DNA of 64,000 bases. Origin: Ochrobactrum sp. Q0168. GTDB lineage: Bacteria; Pseudomonadota; Alphaproteobacteria; Rhizobiales; Rhizobiaceae. The stretch lies in contig NZ_JAELXQ010000013.1 of assembly GCF_016427605.1 (NCBI RefSeq), forward strand, positions 1 through 64,000, read 5' to 3'. Every line of letters starts with the position of its first letter. Position 1 is the first letter of the stretch. Positions 8,781-18,858 of this stretch are shown here, piece after piece. Both the position numbers and the translations under genes were made by a program. The notes beneath the pieces were generated by a model. It made no database searches and was not told where the DNA came from. It saw only the letters and a list, made by a program, of their open reading frames with translations.

Positions 8781-10334
8781 TTATTCACTGATGATCTTCA
8801 CACGGTCGCCGACCGAGACGGTGGCGCCCGCTGGCATGGCGTTAAGCAGGCGGAACAGTTCCAGCTTGCGCGTGGTGCCCTGAACACGGGCAGAAAGGCT
8901 TGCCATGGTGTCGCCCGGCTTCGCCGTCACGACGCGGATGCGCAGCGGCTTGATGGCGTTCTGCTCGGCAGGCGTGAGAAGCCTGAAGGATCGCGTCACG
9001 GCCTGCGATGCCGGAAGCAGGGCGTTGCTGCCTTTTGGCGCTGCCGTCAGGAAACGATAGACTTTGTCGTTGGCGCCAATCACCACGATGTCGAACTGCC
9101 AGCGGTCCGCTGCAGCGCGCGCGGTTGCGGCGGGCAATCCGTTGATGGTGGTTGCCTGAATGGAGCTTTCGTCTAGACCCGTGACCCAGCCCGACTTGAT
9201 ATAATCGGTGAGGCTGGAGCCGGAAGGCAGGGAAGCGCCGTCGAAGCGGATCGCCACTTCGCCAGGGCCGCTCGCCATGACGGCGGTAGCGGAATTGTCG
9301 ATGCTGAAACCGTCAGGCGCGCGGAACGTGACGCCGAGCTTGGGATGAATGAAGGTCTGTTCGCGGATATAGCCCTCATTGGGCGAGTCGCCGTAGAGCA
9401 GTCCGTCAATGCCATCGAGGAACGAATCGCGGTCGGTTGTGCCCACACCCGGCGCGCCGATGCGGCGGGCATGACCAAGCGCCAGTTCGATGCGTTGCGG
9501 CGTTGCCGGATGGCTCGCGAGGAAGTCGAGGCTGGCATCGGTCGCACCTGACACAGAACGGAACCCGGTATAGGCCTCCATCGATTGCAGGAAACGCGCC
9601 GAGGCGAATGGATCGTAACCTGCCTCGCCGATCATCTTGATGCCGATGGCATCGGCTTGCAGTTCTTGATTGCGCGAGAATTGGGCAAGACGCAGCTTGC
9701 CGCGAATAAGCGCTTCACGGCTGGCGGATTCATTATGCAGCACTTCGCTGGCCACACGACCGGCAATTTCGGTCTCCGCTTCCTTCTCCTGCCGCAGAAT
9801 GCCGTGATTGGCGACGACGTGGCCCATTTCATGGGCGATCACGGCAGCGACTTCCGAGGAATCATTGGCGAGCGCAAGCAGGCCGCGCGTCACATAGAGA
9901 TAGCCGCCGGGCAGCGCGAAAGCGTTGATGTTGGGTGAATCGAGAATGGTGATGCGATAGGTCTGGTCCGGCTTGTCGGAGACCGTCGTGAGCTTGCCGA
10001 CGATCTTCGCGACCATGCGCTCCAGCCGCTGGTCCTTGTATTCGCCGCCATAGGTGGCGAGGATGCGCGGATGCTGTTGCGCGCCGATCTGCGCCAGCTT
10101 GTCGTTGCGCGTCACATTATCGACCGTCACCGGATTGTCCGATGGCTGCAAGCCGAGATCTTTGCTGGAATTGATCGACTGGCACCCGGAAATCAGGGCG
10201 ACGGCAAACAAGCCAAAACCCACGGCTGCTTTCCGCCAATTGCGCTGCGTCCGTTCTGGCAGGGAGACTGGAAGACACAGGGAGGCCCGGATACGGGTCT
10301 TGTGACGGAACAGTATTTTATCCTCGCGATTCAT
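8781..10334 (-). CDS. M48 family metallopeptidase lipoprotein with LysM-like domain
   Basis: A 517-residue envelope protease. A transmembrane/signal segment with a lipobox (LISGC, about residues 47-51) follows an unusually long basic N-terminus, so the true start may be internal. The zinc site is HEMGH within AAVIAHEMGHVVANHG (about residues 160-175) with a downstream glutamate. The C-terminal 50 residues (KPGDTMASLSARV...VGDRVKI) resemble LysM and should hold it near peptidoglycan. It resembles BepA/YfgC-type outer-membrane quality-control proteases without their TPR domain. It is first gene of a two-gene unit with the MOSC gene. Confidence 0.9.
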   Translation of the reverse strand: MNREDKILFRHKTRIRASLCLPVSLPERTQRNWRKAAVGFGLFAVALISGCQSINSSKDLGLQPSDNPVTVDNVTRNDKLAQIGAQQHPRILATYGGEYKDQRLERMVAKIVGKLTTVSDKPDQTYRITILDSPNINAFALPGGYLYVTRGLLALANDSSEVAAVIAHEMGHVVANHGILRQEKEAETEIAGRVASEVLHNESASREALIRGKLRLAQFSRNQELQADAIGIKMIGEAGYDPFASARFLQSMEAYTGFRSVSGATDASLDFLASHPATPQRIELALGHARRIGAPGVGTTDRDSFLDGIDGLLYGDSPNEGYIREQTFIHPKLGVTFRAPDGFSIDNSATAVMASGPGEVAIRFDGASLPSGSSLTDYIKSGWVTGLDESSIQATTINGLPAATARAAADRWQFDIVVIGANDKVYRFLTAAPKGSNALLPASQAVTRSFRLLTPAEQNAIKPLRIRVVTAKPGDTMASLSARVQGTTRKLELFRLLNAMPAGATVSVGDRVKIISE

Positions 10335-10462
10335 AGATCATCAGGTCGTCCGCAAATCTAGTCACAGACCAGCAGACGTACAAGCGGCCCAGTAGAGTTG
10401 CATACGGTTCTTCCGGGCGGATTGCGAACAAAATATGTCCGCAACCGTAACTCTATTTGAGA

Positions 10463-11185
10463 TTACCCCCGCTTCTCGCCGATATAGCGCCGGAGCGCTT
10501 CAGGTCCAGTCTCCGACAGAAGGTCGCGCGCGCGGCCTTGTGCCGCAACCGCTCCATTTTCGATGAACAGCAATTGCGCATCGAGATAGAGCGCATCTTC
10601 CGGCGTATGGGTGACCATCAACACGGTCATGCCGGTTTCGCGGCGCAGTTCGTTGACGAGATCGAGCATCTGATGCCGCAAGGCCGGACCAAGCGAGGCG
10701 AAGGCTTCGTCCAGCAGGAGCACGGGGCGTTGGCGAACAAGCGCACGGGCAATCGCCACACGCTGACGTTCGCCGCCGGACAGGGCCTCCGGCTTGCGCT
10801 GTTCCTTGTCCTTGAGGCCGACGCGGGTGAGCGCCTCGGCGATGGCGGCGCGGTCGCTATCCATCAGTTTGAGGTTTGGCGCGCGACCGAGGCCCACATT
10901 TTGCGCCACTGTCAGATGGGCAAACAGATTGTTTTCCTGAAACACCATCGAAACTGGCCGTTCCGGCGGCGGCAGGTGTGTCACATCAATACCGCCGATG
11001 GCAATGGTGCCGGATGAGGGCGTCTCGAATCCGGCAATCAGGTTCAAAAGCGTGGATTTGCCCGAGCCGCTCGGGCCGACAATGGCGGCGATGGCGCCGC
11101 CCGCAATCGTCAGGTCGAAGCGCATCGCGGTTTCGCCATAGCTGAAGCGCACGTCGGTGAGGCGGATGTCGGCGGATGCAGTCAT
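10463..11185 (-). CDS. thiQ: Thiamine ABC transporter ATP-binding protein ThiQ
   Basis: A 240-residue ABC ATPase. It has Walker [10 protein letters not shown], signature LSGGERQR and Walker [13 protein letters not shown]. It energises uptake of thiamine or its phosphates with ThiP and ThiB. Its ATG overlaps the thiP stop in an ATGA, showing coupling. The longer frame running upstream is only the shadow of thiP. It is the last gene of thiB-thiP-thiQ. Confidence 0.95.
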   Translation of the reverse strand: MTASADIRLTDVRFSYGETAMRFDLTIAGGAIAAIVGPSGSGKSTLLNLIAGFETPSSGTIAIGGIDVTHLPPPERPVSMVFQENNLFAHLTVAQNVGLGRAPNLKLMDSDRAAIAEALTRVGLKDKEQRKPEALSGGERQRVAIARALVRQRPVLLLDEAFASLGPALRHQMLDLVNELRRETGMTVLMVTHTPEDALYLDAQLLFIENGAVAAQGRARDLLSETGPEALRRYIGEKRG

Positions 11186-12810
11186 GAAGCGGAATTCTCT
11201 TTCCGGGATGTGGCGGCGCGGTCGGCAAGCATCATCAAACCAAGGCAGAGAAGCCCCAGTATGAGTGCCAGACCGGCAGCATCGAATGTGCGGTAACTGC
11301 CCATGCGCTGCAAGAGAAGATAGGGCAGGGTCAGAAGCGCATCGCTGCCGAACAGCGCGATTGTGCCAAGATCGCCAATGGAAAGCGCCATGGCAAAGGC
11401 GAAGGCCATGCCGAAAGGTCTTCGGATCGACGCCCAGTCGATGAGCCGCAGCCGGTTGAGGCCATGGATGCCAAGCTGGGCGCAAAGCCGGTTGTGACGT
11501 GCCGCTGCCGTGTCCCAGGCCGGGCGCAGCAGCCGGACCGCAAACGGCATGGCCATGGCTGCATTGACCGTCACCACCATGACAGGTGCTATTGTGAAAG
11601 GATCGGTGAAGTGGCGCAGCAGAATGAACCATCCCGCACCGATCACGATGGGCGGCATGACGAGAATGAGGCTCGCGCCCGTATCGAACAGGCTGGCTAT
11701 TTTGTTGCTCTGGACCGCTTCCCGCGCCGAAACCAGCGCCAGCGAAAGGATGACCGACAAAGTGGCGGCAGAAAAGCCGAGCGCAAGGCTGGTGCCAATA
11801 GCGCGCCAGACTGTCGTTTCTCTGAGCAGGCGGGCAAGGTCGGCGGCGAGGCCAGACACGACCACGCCCGCAATCGGCAAGGCGACATAAAGAAAGCCGA
11901 TGAGAATGGCGACGATGTTGAACAGGCGTTCGCCCCGGGAAGGGCTGCCGTAGTGGCGCGGTGTTGCTGTGTGGGTAAAGCCTTCTTCTGAGGGGCGCCC
12001 GGTCAGGCGCAGGGCCAGCAGGATCAGCAGGGTCAGCCCGAGCTGGGTGACGGTGAGCGCCACGGCGCGCGCCGGGTCGAAATCGAAATGCAGGCTTTGA
12101 TAGATCGCCACTTCCAGCGTTGTCGCGCGGGGACCGCCGCCGAGCGTCAGCACGGTGGTGAAGCTCGTCACGCAAAGCATGAAGGTCAGCCCCGCCACGC
12201 CGGGCAGGCTGCGGCGGATAACCGGCCATTCGATCAGCCGGAAACGGGCGCGGTTACCCATGCCAAGCTGGGCTGCGAGTTTCCAGTAATCGGCGGGTAT
12301 CGATTCATAGGCGGCGAGGATGAGCCGCACCGCCAACGGCATGTTGAAGAACACATGCGCGATCAAAATGCCGGTAATGCCATAGATATCCGGCTGGAAC
12401 GGATGCCCTAAAGCGCCCGATATATGGGCGATGAGGCCGTTTCGACCATAAATGCTGGTGACGCCCAGCACGGCCACAAGGGCAGGCAGCGCGAGCGGCA
12501 AAGCGAACAGCCGCAGGATCAGGCCACGTCCGGGGAAATGCGCTTCCGAATGCAAGGCGCGGGCAACGGGAATAGCAAAGGCGACCGAAAGCAGGCTCGA
12601 TGCGATGGCTTGCGCTATGGTGAAACGGGCGGTTCGCCAGAGATAGGCATCGAAATTTGCGGCAGCATTGAAGCCGCCGCTGGCTTCAAAGGCCAGTGCG
12701 ACGAGCGCACCACCGGCCAGCACGGCAAGGAAGACCAGCGCCAAAGCCCCCGCGACTGGTTTCATCGCGGGGGTGGAGTGAGTGCCTTTGCCTGCCGCAG
12801 CGTGGATCAT
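11182..12810 (-). CDS. thiP: Thiamine ABC transporter permease ThiP
   Basis: A 542-residue inner-membrane permease made of two fused binding-protein-dependent transport domains, each with a coupling-helix motif (about residues 150-220 and 400-470), and about 12 membrane segments. The start at the ATG overlapping the thiB stop (ATGA) is preferred over an in-frame ATG further up. It lies between thiB and thiQ in a coupled operon. Confidence 0.94.
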   Translation of the reverse strand: MIHAAAGKGTHSTPAMKPVAGALALVFLAVLAGGALVALAFEASGGFNAAANFDAYLWRTARFTIAQAIASSLLSVAFAIPVARALHSEAHFPGRGLILRLFALPLALPALVAVLGVTSIYGRNGLIAHISGALGHPFQPDIYGITGILIAHVFFNMPLAVRLILAAYESIPADYWKLAAQLGMGNRARFRLIEWPVIRRSLPGVAGLTFMLCVTSFTTVLTLGGGPRATTLEVAIYQSLHFDFDPARAVALTVTQLGLTLLILLALRLTGRPSEEGFTHTATPRHYGSPSRGERLFNIVAILIGFLYVALPIAGVVVSGLAADLARLLRETTVWRAIGTSLALGFSAATLSVILSLALVSAREAVQSNKIASLFDTGASLILVMPPIVIGAGWFILLRHFTDPFTIAPVMVVTVNAAMAMPFAVRLLRPAWDTAAARHNRLCAQLGIHGLNRLRLIDWASIRRPFGMAFAFAMALSIGDLGTIALFGSDALLTLPYLLLQRMGSYRTFDAAGLALILGLLCLGLMMLADRAATSRKENSAS

Positions 12811-13811
12811 TTGCTGGTGGCTGCCAGCCATTCATCGACCCAGGCCTTGCGGTTCTTCGCAACCTCGTCGGATGGAATGAGCAAGGTCTTTTCCGGCTTC
12901 GGCAAAGCGTCGAATGCGGTTGGAAGCGGCGTCGATGTCTTGCCTGCCGGGAACATCCAGTTGGTTTCCGGTATAACATCCTGAAAGCCGGGGCCGGTCA
13001 TGAAGGACAGGAATTTCTGCGCCAGCGGGTTCCTGGCGCCGGTGGTCGTCTGGGCGGCAAGTTCGATCTGGAGATAATTGCCTTCCGGATAGGCCAGCGC
13101 CTTATAGCGATCCGTCTTCTCCGCAATCACATGATAGGCGGGCGAACTCGTATAGGAGAGCACCATCGGCGCTTCACCCTTGGTGAAAAGCCCATAGGCT
13201 TCCGACCAGCCCGGCGTGACGGTGAGAATGCGCTTCTGCAATTTCTGCCATGCGTCGCCCGCCTGATCGCCATAGACGGCCTTCATCCACAAGAGCATAC
13301 CAAGGCCAGGCGTCGAGGTGCGCGAGTCCTGAAGCACGATCTTCTGCGACGGGTCGCCTTCGACCAGTTCCTTCAGGCTCTTGGGCGGATTGGGCAGCTT
13401 TTCGGAATCATAGACGATGGCGAAATAGCCATAGTCATAGGGCACGAAAATATCGTCCTTGAAGCCGCCCGGCACGCTGACATTGCCAAGATCGATGCCG
13501 CTTGGTGCGAAGTAGCCGCTGGCGCGCGCTTCGGTGGTCAGATTGGTGTCGAGGCCAAGCACGATATCGGCCTTGGTGTTGCCGCCTTCGAGCTTCAGCC
13601 GGTTGAGCAGCGCCACGCCATCGGCGGAAGCGACCCAGTTGATCTCGCAGTCGCATTCCTTCTCGAAGTTTTCCTTCACCTTGGGGCCGGGGCCCCATTC
13701 GGAAACGAAACTGTCATAGGTGTAGATGGTGAGTTTGTCTTTCGCCTGCGCTTCCGGCGCAAGGCTTACCGCTGCCGCGAAAGAGAGGGCCAGCAAAGAT
13801 AACAGCCGCAT
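12807..13811 (-). CDS. thiB: Thiamine-binding periplasmic protein ThiB
   Basis: A 334-residue substrate-binding protein with a cleavable signal peptide ending at EAQA (about residue 23). The mature protein begins [12 protein letters not shown], the typical start of ThiB/TbpA proteins, and carries the family's YDYGYFA segment. It binds thiamine, thiamine phosphate or TPP in the periplasm. The start is behind AAAGGACG. It is the first gene of thiBPQ and lies about 120 bp downstream of a TPP riboswitch, so the operon should be shut off when TPP is plentiful. Confidence 0.95.
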   Translation of the reverse strand: MRLLSLLALSFAAAVSLAPEAQAKDKLTIYTYDSFVSEWGPGPKVKENFEKECDCEINWVASADGVALLNRLKLEGGNTKADIVLGLDTNLTTEARASGYFAPSGIDLGNVSVPGGFKDDIFVPYDYGYFAIVYDSEKLPNPPKSLKELVEGDPSQKIVLQDSRTSTPGLGMLLWMKAVYGDQAGDAWQKLQKRILTVTPGWSEAYGLFTKGEAPMVLSYTSSPAYHVIAEKTDRYKALAYPEGNYLQIELAAQTTTGARNPLAQKFLSFMTGPGFQDVIPETNWMFPAGKTSTPLPTAFDALPKPEKTLLIPSDEVAKNRKAWVDEWLAATSK

Positions 13812-13930
13812 AACGGCACGTCCTTTCATCAAGTTAAAAGGATATAGCGCCGCTTGGGGTCTGGAACACAATCATGCCCGAAAAGTTGGAACTTAATGCT
13901 GCAACTTCCGGGATCGCGCCGCAGAGCAGC

Positions 13931-14028
13931 ATCTAATCCCTCCGCCGGTGCAAACCGGATCAGGTTCAGCGGGTTGGCTTTTTAAAAAGCCTCTCAGCCA
14001 TCTGCTTGCGCCGATGGCACCCCGTTAG
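13931..14028 (-). ncRNA. TPP riboswitch (THI element) upstream of thiB
   Basis: Read on the minus strand, ACGGGGTGCC, then GGCTGAGAGGC, then ACCCGCTGAACCTGATC-CGG, then CACCGGCGGAGGGATTAG are present in order. These are the conserved pieces of the TPP aptamer: the P1 arms, the CUGAGA bulge that binds the pyrimidine, and the pyrophosphate-sensing GCGnAGGGA. The variable P3 arm is short. The 120 bases to the thiB start form the expression platform. This supports TPP-repressed thiamine uptake. Confidence 0.96.
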
Positions 14029-14138
14029 AGCGTTGCGACATTAATATGTCAGGCCATGAAGGGCAAGAGAGGCAAAAGCGATACAAACTGGGACAGAGCA
14101 GACTTCCAGCTGGGATTTGCCCATGATATGAGCAGCTT

Positions 14139-14816
14139 ATGAGCACATTCGTCATCCTCCTCGGCGGCGATCTCGTCGTAACCGAACGGCTGCGGCAGCA
14201 GATAGCCGGCGCGCGCATTCTTGCCGCCGATGGCGGTATTCGCCATGCAGCCGCGCTGGGCGTCGAGCCTGAGCTGTGGCTTGGCGATTTCGATTCGACG
14301 CCTGAAATCCTGCGCCAGCAATATGCCCATGTGCCGCGAAAGACATTTCCCCGCGCTAAGGACATGACGGACGGCGAACTGGCTTTCGAGGAAGCTTTTG
14401 CCCGTGGCGCGACACGCGCCATTTTATGCGGTGCTTTCGGCGGTCAGCGCACGGATCACACGCTGCTGCATCTCACAATGGCGACGGCGCAGGCGGAAAA
14501 GGGCCGCAGCGTCTTTCTTTCCAGCGGTGCGGAAGAAGCCTGGCCGGTGACATCCGGCGAATTTGCCTATGATTTTCCAGATGGCACACTGTTCAGCGTC
14601 ATTAGTTTCTCCGCTTTGGAGGGGCTTTCAATCACAAATGCTGAGTGGCCGTTAGACAACGTGACCTTGCCTTTTGGTTCTTCGTGGACAGTTTCCAATA
14701 TAGTGCGTGGAACACTTCGTATTATTGTGCGTTCTGGCCTAGCGATACTTGTTGCAAATCTTAATTCAGAGCATGCTGACGGCGTGTCGCTAACCTTACC
14801 GATTGAAAAGGCTTGA
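14139..14816 (+). CDS. thiN: Thiamine pyrophosphokinase
   Basis: A 225-residue kinase that converts thiamine plus ATP to thiamine pyrophosphate. Motifs are LAADGG (residues 29-34), the catalytic GDFDS, DMTDGE and GAFGGQRTDHT, followed by a C-terminal beta domain. It is transcribed away from the riboswitch-controlled thiBPQ operon, so imported thiamine and its activation are encoded side by side, but I see no TPP aptamer on its own strand. Confidence 0.92.
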   Translation: MSTFVILLGGDLVVTERLRQQIAGARILAADGGIRHAAALGVEPELWLGDFDSTPEILRQQYAHVPRKTFPRAKDMTDGELAFEEAFARGATRAILCGAFGGQRTDHTLLHLTMATAQAEKGRSVFLSSGAEEAWPVTSGEFAYDFPDGTLFSVISFSALEGLSITNAEWPLDNVTLPFGSSWTVSNIVRGTLRIIVRSGLAILVANLNSEHADGVSLTLPIEKA

Positions 14817-14928
14817 CGCTCGACAGCGAAACGTATTTCAAATGCGGTAAGCGGGTTAATTAGTTCGCGCCGAAATTGGGGACGCAAAATCGGCACCTGA
14901 AGTGTCAACTTTGACAGGAGATTGTTTG

Positions 14929-15213
14929 ATGAAATCACGTCTTTCCATGATTGCGGTTGCCGGGTTGCTCGCATTGTCGACAGCAGCATGCACGACCAAC
15001 GAACAGCGCACGGCTGGTTACGGTGTTGGCGGTGCAGCAATCGGCGCTCTCGCCGGCGGTGCAATCGGCGGTAATGGCCGTGGTGCTCTTACGGGTGCTG
15101 CTATCGGCGCTGTTGCCGGTACGCTGGTTGGCGCTGCCCAGACGCGTAATGGCGTGCAGTATTGCCGCTATCGCGACAATTATGGCCGCATCTACGAAGC
15201 GCGTTGCCAGTAA
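14929..15213 (+). CDS. Small glycine-zipper envelope lipoprotein
   Basis: A 94-residue protein with a signal segment ending at STAAC-TTN, a plausible but non-canonical lipobox. Two alanine/glycine-rich glycine-zipper repeats follow (GYGVGGAAIGALAGGAIGG and GALTGAAIGAVAGTLVGA), typical of 17 kDa surface-antigen-like or YMGG proteins that insert in membranes. The C-terminus has two cysteines (YCRYRDNYGRIYEARC). The ATG is behind CAGGAG. A terminator follows. Function is unknown beyond envelope location. Confidence 0.85.
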   Translation: MKSRLSMIAVAGLLALSTAACTTNEQRTAGYGVGGAAIGALAGGAIGGNGRGALTGAAIGAVAGTLVGAAQTRNGVQYCRYRDNYGRIYEARCQ

Positions 15214-15249
15214 ACTTCAGCCAGCTTAAGGCTTGAAATCACATCGCGG

Positions 15250-15280
15250 CAGGCCGGGGAAACCCGGCCTGTTTGTTTTT
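15250..15280 (+). terminator. Rho-independent terminator
   Basis: CAGGCCGGG-GAAA-CCCGGCCTG, a 9 bp stem with a GAAA loop, is followed by TTTGTTTTT after the glycine-zipper gene. Confidence 0.92.
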
Positions 15281-15390
15281 CATGCGTCATTCCTATCGAT
15301 CCATTTGACAGAATGGCTTTTGTCGCGGACAAGCAGGGCGGAATTTCAAAGCTCTTACCAAGAACCGCCCAGAAAGCCTCAGAAGACACC

Positions 15391-17217
15391 ATGGCACCAC
15401 CGCTCCTTCGTCTAGACCAGATCAAGCTCACCTTCGGCGGTACGCCGCTTCTGGAGGATGCGAGCCTTTCGGTGAGCGAAGGCGACCGTATTGCGCTGGT
15501 CGGGCGCAATGGTTCTGGCAAATCCACGCTTTTGAAGATCGCCGCAGGCATGGTCGAGCCGACCTCGGGCGAAGTGTTCAAGCATCCGGCCGCGACCGTT
15601 CGCTATCTGCCGCAGGTGCCGGATATGGACGGCTTTGCCAGCGTGCGCGCCTATGTTGAAGCAGGGTTGGGGCCTACCGACGATCCGCATCGCGTGACCT
15701 ATCTTTTGGAGCATCTTGGCCTCACCGGCGATGAAAACCCGGATCATCTTTCGGGCGGCGAAGCGCGCCGCGCCGCGCTGGCGCGCGTGATCGCGCCGCA
15801 GCCCGATGTGCTGTTGCTGGACGAGCCGACGAACCATCTCGATCTGACGACCATCGAATGGCTGGAAGGCGAACTGCGCCAGATTCGCTCAGCCATCGTG
15901 CTGATCTCGCATGACCGTCGCTTTCTTGAAAATGTCAGCCGCGCGACCGTCTGGCTCGACCGCGGCATCACGCGCCGTCTGGAACAGGGATTTGGCCATT
16001 TCGAGGAATGGCGCGACAAGGTTCTGGAAGAAGAAGAGCGCGATCATCACAAGCTGGGCCGCCAGATTGCCCGCGAGGAGCATTGGTTGCGCTATGGCGT
16101 GACGGCACGCCGCAAGCGCAACATGCGCCGCCTCGGTGAGCTACATTCCATGCGCGCCGATTTTCGCAATCATCGCAAGGCGCAAGGCACGGCGGTTCTG
16201 ACCGCCAGCGATTCAAAGGAATCCGGCAAGCTGGTGATCGAAGCCAAGTTGCTGAACAAAGCTTATGGCGACCGCGTGCTGGTCAAGGATTTTTCGACCC
16301 GCGTGCAGCGTGGCGACCGGATTGGTCTGGTCGGCCCGAATGGTGCTGGAAAAACCACGCTGCTCTCGCTCCTGACGGGCAAGTTGGAACCGGATTCCGG
16401 AACGCTTCGGCTTGGCGTCAATCTGGAAATGGCCGAGCTTGACCAGAAGCGTGACAGTCTCAATCTGGACGATACGCTGGCGCATTATCTGACCGATGGG
16501 CGCGGCGAAAACCTCGTCATCAACGGCGAGCAGCGCCATGTCGTTTCCTATATGAAGGATTTTCTGTTCCAGCCGGAACAGGCCCGTACGCCAATTCGCG
16601 AGCTTTCCGGCGGCGAAAGGGCGCGTCTGATGCTGGCCCGTGTGCTGGCACGCCCTGCCAATCTGCTGATTCTCGACGAGCCGACCAACGATCTCGACAT
16701 GGAAACGCTGGATCTGTTGCAGGAGCTGGTTGCAGGTTTTCCGGGCACCGTCATTCTCGTCAGCCACGACCGCGATTTCCTCGACCGCACGGTGACATCG
16801 GTGATCGCGCCGGAAGGCGACGGGCGCTGGCTGGAATATGCGGGCGGCTATGCCGACATGATGGCGCAGCGCAAGGAACAGGCGCTGGAGCGTCGCAACG
16901 TCAAGACGGCGACTGCCCGCGCCGGTGACAAGAGCGACTACAGCGGTGACGAGGGGTCGCAGCCGAAGCGTGAGGAAAAGCGCAAGCTTTCCTACAAGCA
17001 GAAATTCGCGCTCGAAACACTGCCGGGCAAGATGGACGCTCTGGGCAAGGAAATCCACGTCCTTGAAGGCAAGCTCGCCGATCCGCAGCTTTATGCCAAG
17101 GACCCGACGCTTTTCGCCAAGACCGCCGATCTTCTGGAGAAGAAGCGCGCAGAAAACGCCGCCATGGAAGAAGAGTGGCTGGAACTCGAAATGCTGCGCG
17201 AAGAAATCGAAGGCTAA
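15391..17217 (+). CDS. ABC-F family ATPase (Uup-like)
   Basis: A 608-residue soluble ABC-F protein with two ATPase domains. Walker A motifs are GRNGSGKST and GPNGAGKTT, signatures LSGGEARR and LSGGERAR, with the inter-domain linker between. The C-terminal 90 residues (from about REEKRKLSYKQKFALE) form the coiled coil seen in Uup, which binds branched DNA or the ribosome. There are no membrane segments. The ATG at 15391 starts the conserved domain; an in-frame ATG at 15313 is an alternative. Uup-like is the best call, and translation-factor roles are family-based. Confidence 0.9.
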   Translation: MAPPLLRLDQIKLTFGGTPLLEDASLSVSEGDRIALVGRNGSGKSTLLKIAAGMVEPTSGEVFKHPAATVRYLPQVPDMDGFASVRAYVEAGLGPTDDPHRVTYLLEHLGLTGDENPDHLSGGEARRAALARVIAPQPDVLLLDEPTNHLDLTTIEWLEGELRQIRSAIVLISHDRRFLENVSRATVWLDRGITRRLEQGFGHFEEWRDKVLEEEERDHHKLGRQIAREEHWLRYGVTARRKRNMRRLGELHSMRADFRNHRKAQGTAVLTASDSKESGKLVIEAKLLNKAYGDRVLVKDFSTRVQRGDRIGLVGPNGAGKTTLLSLLTGKLEPDSGTLRLGVNLEMAELDQKRDSLNLDDTLAHYLTDGRGENLVINGEQRHVVSYMKDFLFQPEQARTPIRELSGGERARLMLARVLARPANLLILDEPTNDLDMETLDLLQELVAGFPGTVILVSHDRDFLDRTVTSVIAPEGDGRWLEYAGGYADMMAQRKEQALERRNVKTATARAGDKSDYSGDEGSQPKREEKRKLSYKQKFALETLPGKMDALGKEIHVLEGKLADPQLYAKDPTLFAKTADLLEKKRAENAAMEEEWLELEMLREEIEG

Positions 17218-17241
17218 TCGAACCCACCGATATGTCGACGA

Positions 17242-17344
17242 GGATGGTCTGCAATGGCAATTTCCTACACTTCCGGTGCTCACGTACATTGAGTACGCTG
17301 CGCTCCGGGCCTCGGAAATCACCATTTTCGCCTCATCCTGGCCG
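17242..17344 (+). repeat. Bru-RS-like palindromic repeat, copy 1
   Basis: About 100 bp sharing the core CTTCCGGTGCTCACGTAC...GTACGCTGCGCTCCGG and ends TGCAATGG...CACCATTTTCG with the other copies. It sits between the convergent ABC-F and aldo/keto reductase genes. It resembles Brucella Bru-RS elements, which are known preferred targets of IS711; no IS is inserted here. Confidence 0.8.
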
Positions 17345-17370
17345 ACATATGCGCCCGCTGGATAGGCTTT

Positions 17371-18318
17371 TTAGGCGCTTGCCTTATTGAGCAAGGCAAT
17401 GTCATTTTTGCTGAGCTTCAGTTCCGCCGCGCCGATCAGTTCTCCCAACTGGGTCAGGCGCGTGGCGCTGGCAATCGGGGCGGTGATTGACGGGTGGGCG
17501 ATCAGCCAGGCAATGGCCACCTGGGCCTGCGTGGCGTCGACACTGCGGGCCACTTCGTCCAGTGCGGCGATGATCCGCGAACCGCGATCCGTCAGATATT
17601 TCTCAACCGACTTGCCGCGCGCACTCTGGCCCAGATCGTCGGCAGAGCGGTATTTGCCCGTCAGAAAACCGGCGGCCAGTGCGTAATAGGGAATGACGCC
17701 AATTTCGTTGTCGCGGCAGTTCGCTTCCAGCCCATCCTCGAAACCGGCCCGGTCATAGAGATTATAAAGCGGCTGCAAGGTTTCATAGCGCGGGAGGTTG
17801 TGTTTCTTCGCGACGTCCAGCGCTTCCGTCAGCCGCTCCGGCGTCAGATTGGAAGCGCCAATAGCGCGCACTTTTCCGGCCTCAATCAGCTCTTTATAAG
17901 TGCCGAGCGTATCTTCGAACGGTGTTTCGGGATCATCCCAATGCGACTGGTAAAGATCGATATAGTCGGTTTGCAGCCGCTTGAGGGAGGCGTCGACGGC
18001 TTTGCGGATATAGGCGGGGGAAAGGCCTTTTTCGTCGGGCCCCATTTCCGAGCCCACCTTGGTCGCGATAACCACCCTGTCGCGCAGGCCGCGGGATTTC
18101 AGCCAGTTGCCGATGATGGTTTCGGATTCGCCGCCGACATTGCCGTTGGCCCAGGCGGAATAGACATCCGCCGTATCGATGAAATTCAGGCCAGCATCGA
18201 CAAAACGGTCGAGCAGCGAAAACGAAGTCGCTTCATCGACCGTCCATCCAAATACATTGCCGCCGAAACAAAGCGGCGAAACTTTCAGTTCGGTACGTCC
18301 GAGCTTCTTATATTCCAT
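17371..18318 (-). CDS. Aldo/keto reductase
   Basis: A 315-residue NADPH-dependent aldehyde/ketone reductase with the (beta/alpha)8 fold. The catalytic tetrad is visible as D and Y in FIDTADVYS, K in VIATKVG and H in LYQSHWDD. The C-terminal GxxR-type cofactor loop (IASATRLTQL) is present. Closest in style to the YajO/perakine-reductase-like group; the substrate cannot be told. It is a single-gene unit on the minus strand. Confidence 0.9.
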   Translation of the reverse strand: MEYKKLGRTELKVSPLCFGGNVFGWTVDEATSFSLLDRFVDAGLNFIDTADVYSAWANGNVGGESETIIGNWLKSRGLRDRVVIATKVGSEMGPDEKGLSPAYIRKAVDASLKRLQTDYIDLYQSHWDDPETPFEDTLGTYKELIEAGKVRAIGASNLTPERLTEALDVAKKHNLPRYETLQPLYNLYDRAGFEDGLEANCRDNEIGVIPYYALAAGFLTGKYRSADDLGQSARGKSVEKYLTDRGSRIIAALDEVARSVDATQAQVAIAWLIAHPSITAPIASATRLTQLGELIGAAELKLSKNDIALLNKASA

Positions 18319-18413
18319 GGACCCAATCCCCTTCCTCTGAATGCGAATCAGGTTTGATCCGCCGGGTTCCGATTTCAGGAAGAAGGGGTAAAAGCTCCGG
18401 TTAGAGCTTTGGG

Positions 18414-18674
18414 TCAGCCCATGCCAAGCGCGTCCATATAGAGCTGGAGCATCGCTTCTTCTTCCTGACGTTCATGGTCTTCTTTTTTACGCAGACGAAT
18501 AATGGTCCTCACGACCTTGCTGTCAAACCCTGAACCCTTCAATTCCGCGTAAACTTCCTTGATATCGTCGGCTATGGTCTTTTTTTCTTCCTCGAGGCGT
18601 TCGATGCGCTCGATGAAGGCACGCAACTGGCCGACAGCAATGGTTTGGGCTTCGCTGGTAATGTCGTCGCTCAC
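18414..18674 (-). CDS. gapR: GapR, DUF2312 nucleoid-associated protein
   Basis: An 86-residue, mostly helical, highly charged protein matching DUF2312 over its whole length ([20 protein letters not shown]..., residues 16-36). In Caulobacter, GapR binds overtwisted AT-rich DNA ahead of the replication fork and RNA polymerase and is essential for normal chromosome replication. The upstream region carries three 10 bp-phased TGTGGAA repeats (18822-18848) that may be an operator. Confidence 0.9.
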   Translation of the reverse strand: MSDDITSEAQTIAVGQLRAFIERIERLEEEKKTIADDIKEVYAELKGSGFDSKVVRTIIRLRKKEDHERQEEEAMLQLYMDALGMG

Positions 18675-18821
18675 GCGGCTTCTCCAATTCTTCTCTTGAT
18701 GGGTGCGAACGGCGCCAAGGCACGGTGTCGCATGTCTGAAATTCTGAACCGGTTTTCCCGCGAGTCGCGGGCAAAATTAAGAGGCTTTTAGACGCCCGGC
18801 ACGATTTATGGGGTCAAACCC

Positions 18822-18848
18822 TGTGGAAGGGTGTGGAACACTGTGGAA
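18822..18848. promoter_or_regulatory. Three TGTGGAA repeats at exact 10 bp steps
   Basis: TGTGGAA occurs at 18822, 18832 and 18842, on one face of the helix, about 150 bp upstream of gapR and at the 3' end of the next gene. The last copy also forms a 9 bp inverted repeat (ACACTGTGG / CCACAGTGT, 18838-18872). Confidence 0.4.
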
Positions 18849-18858
18849 AAGCGTCGGT

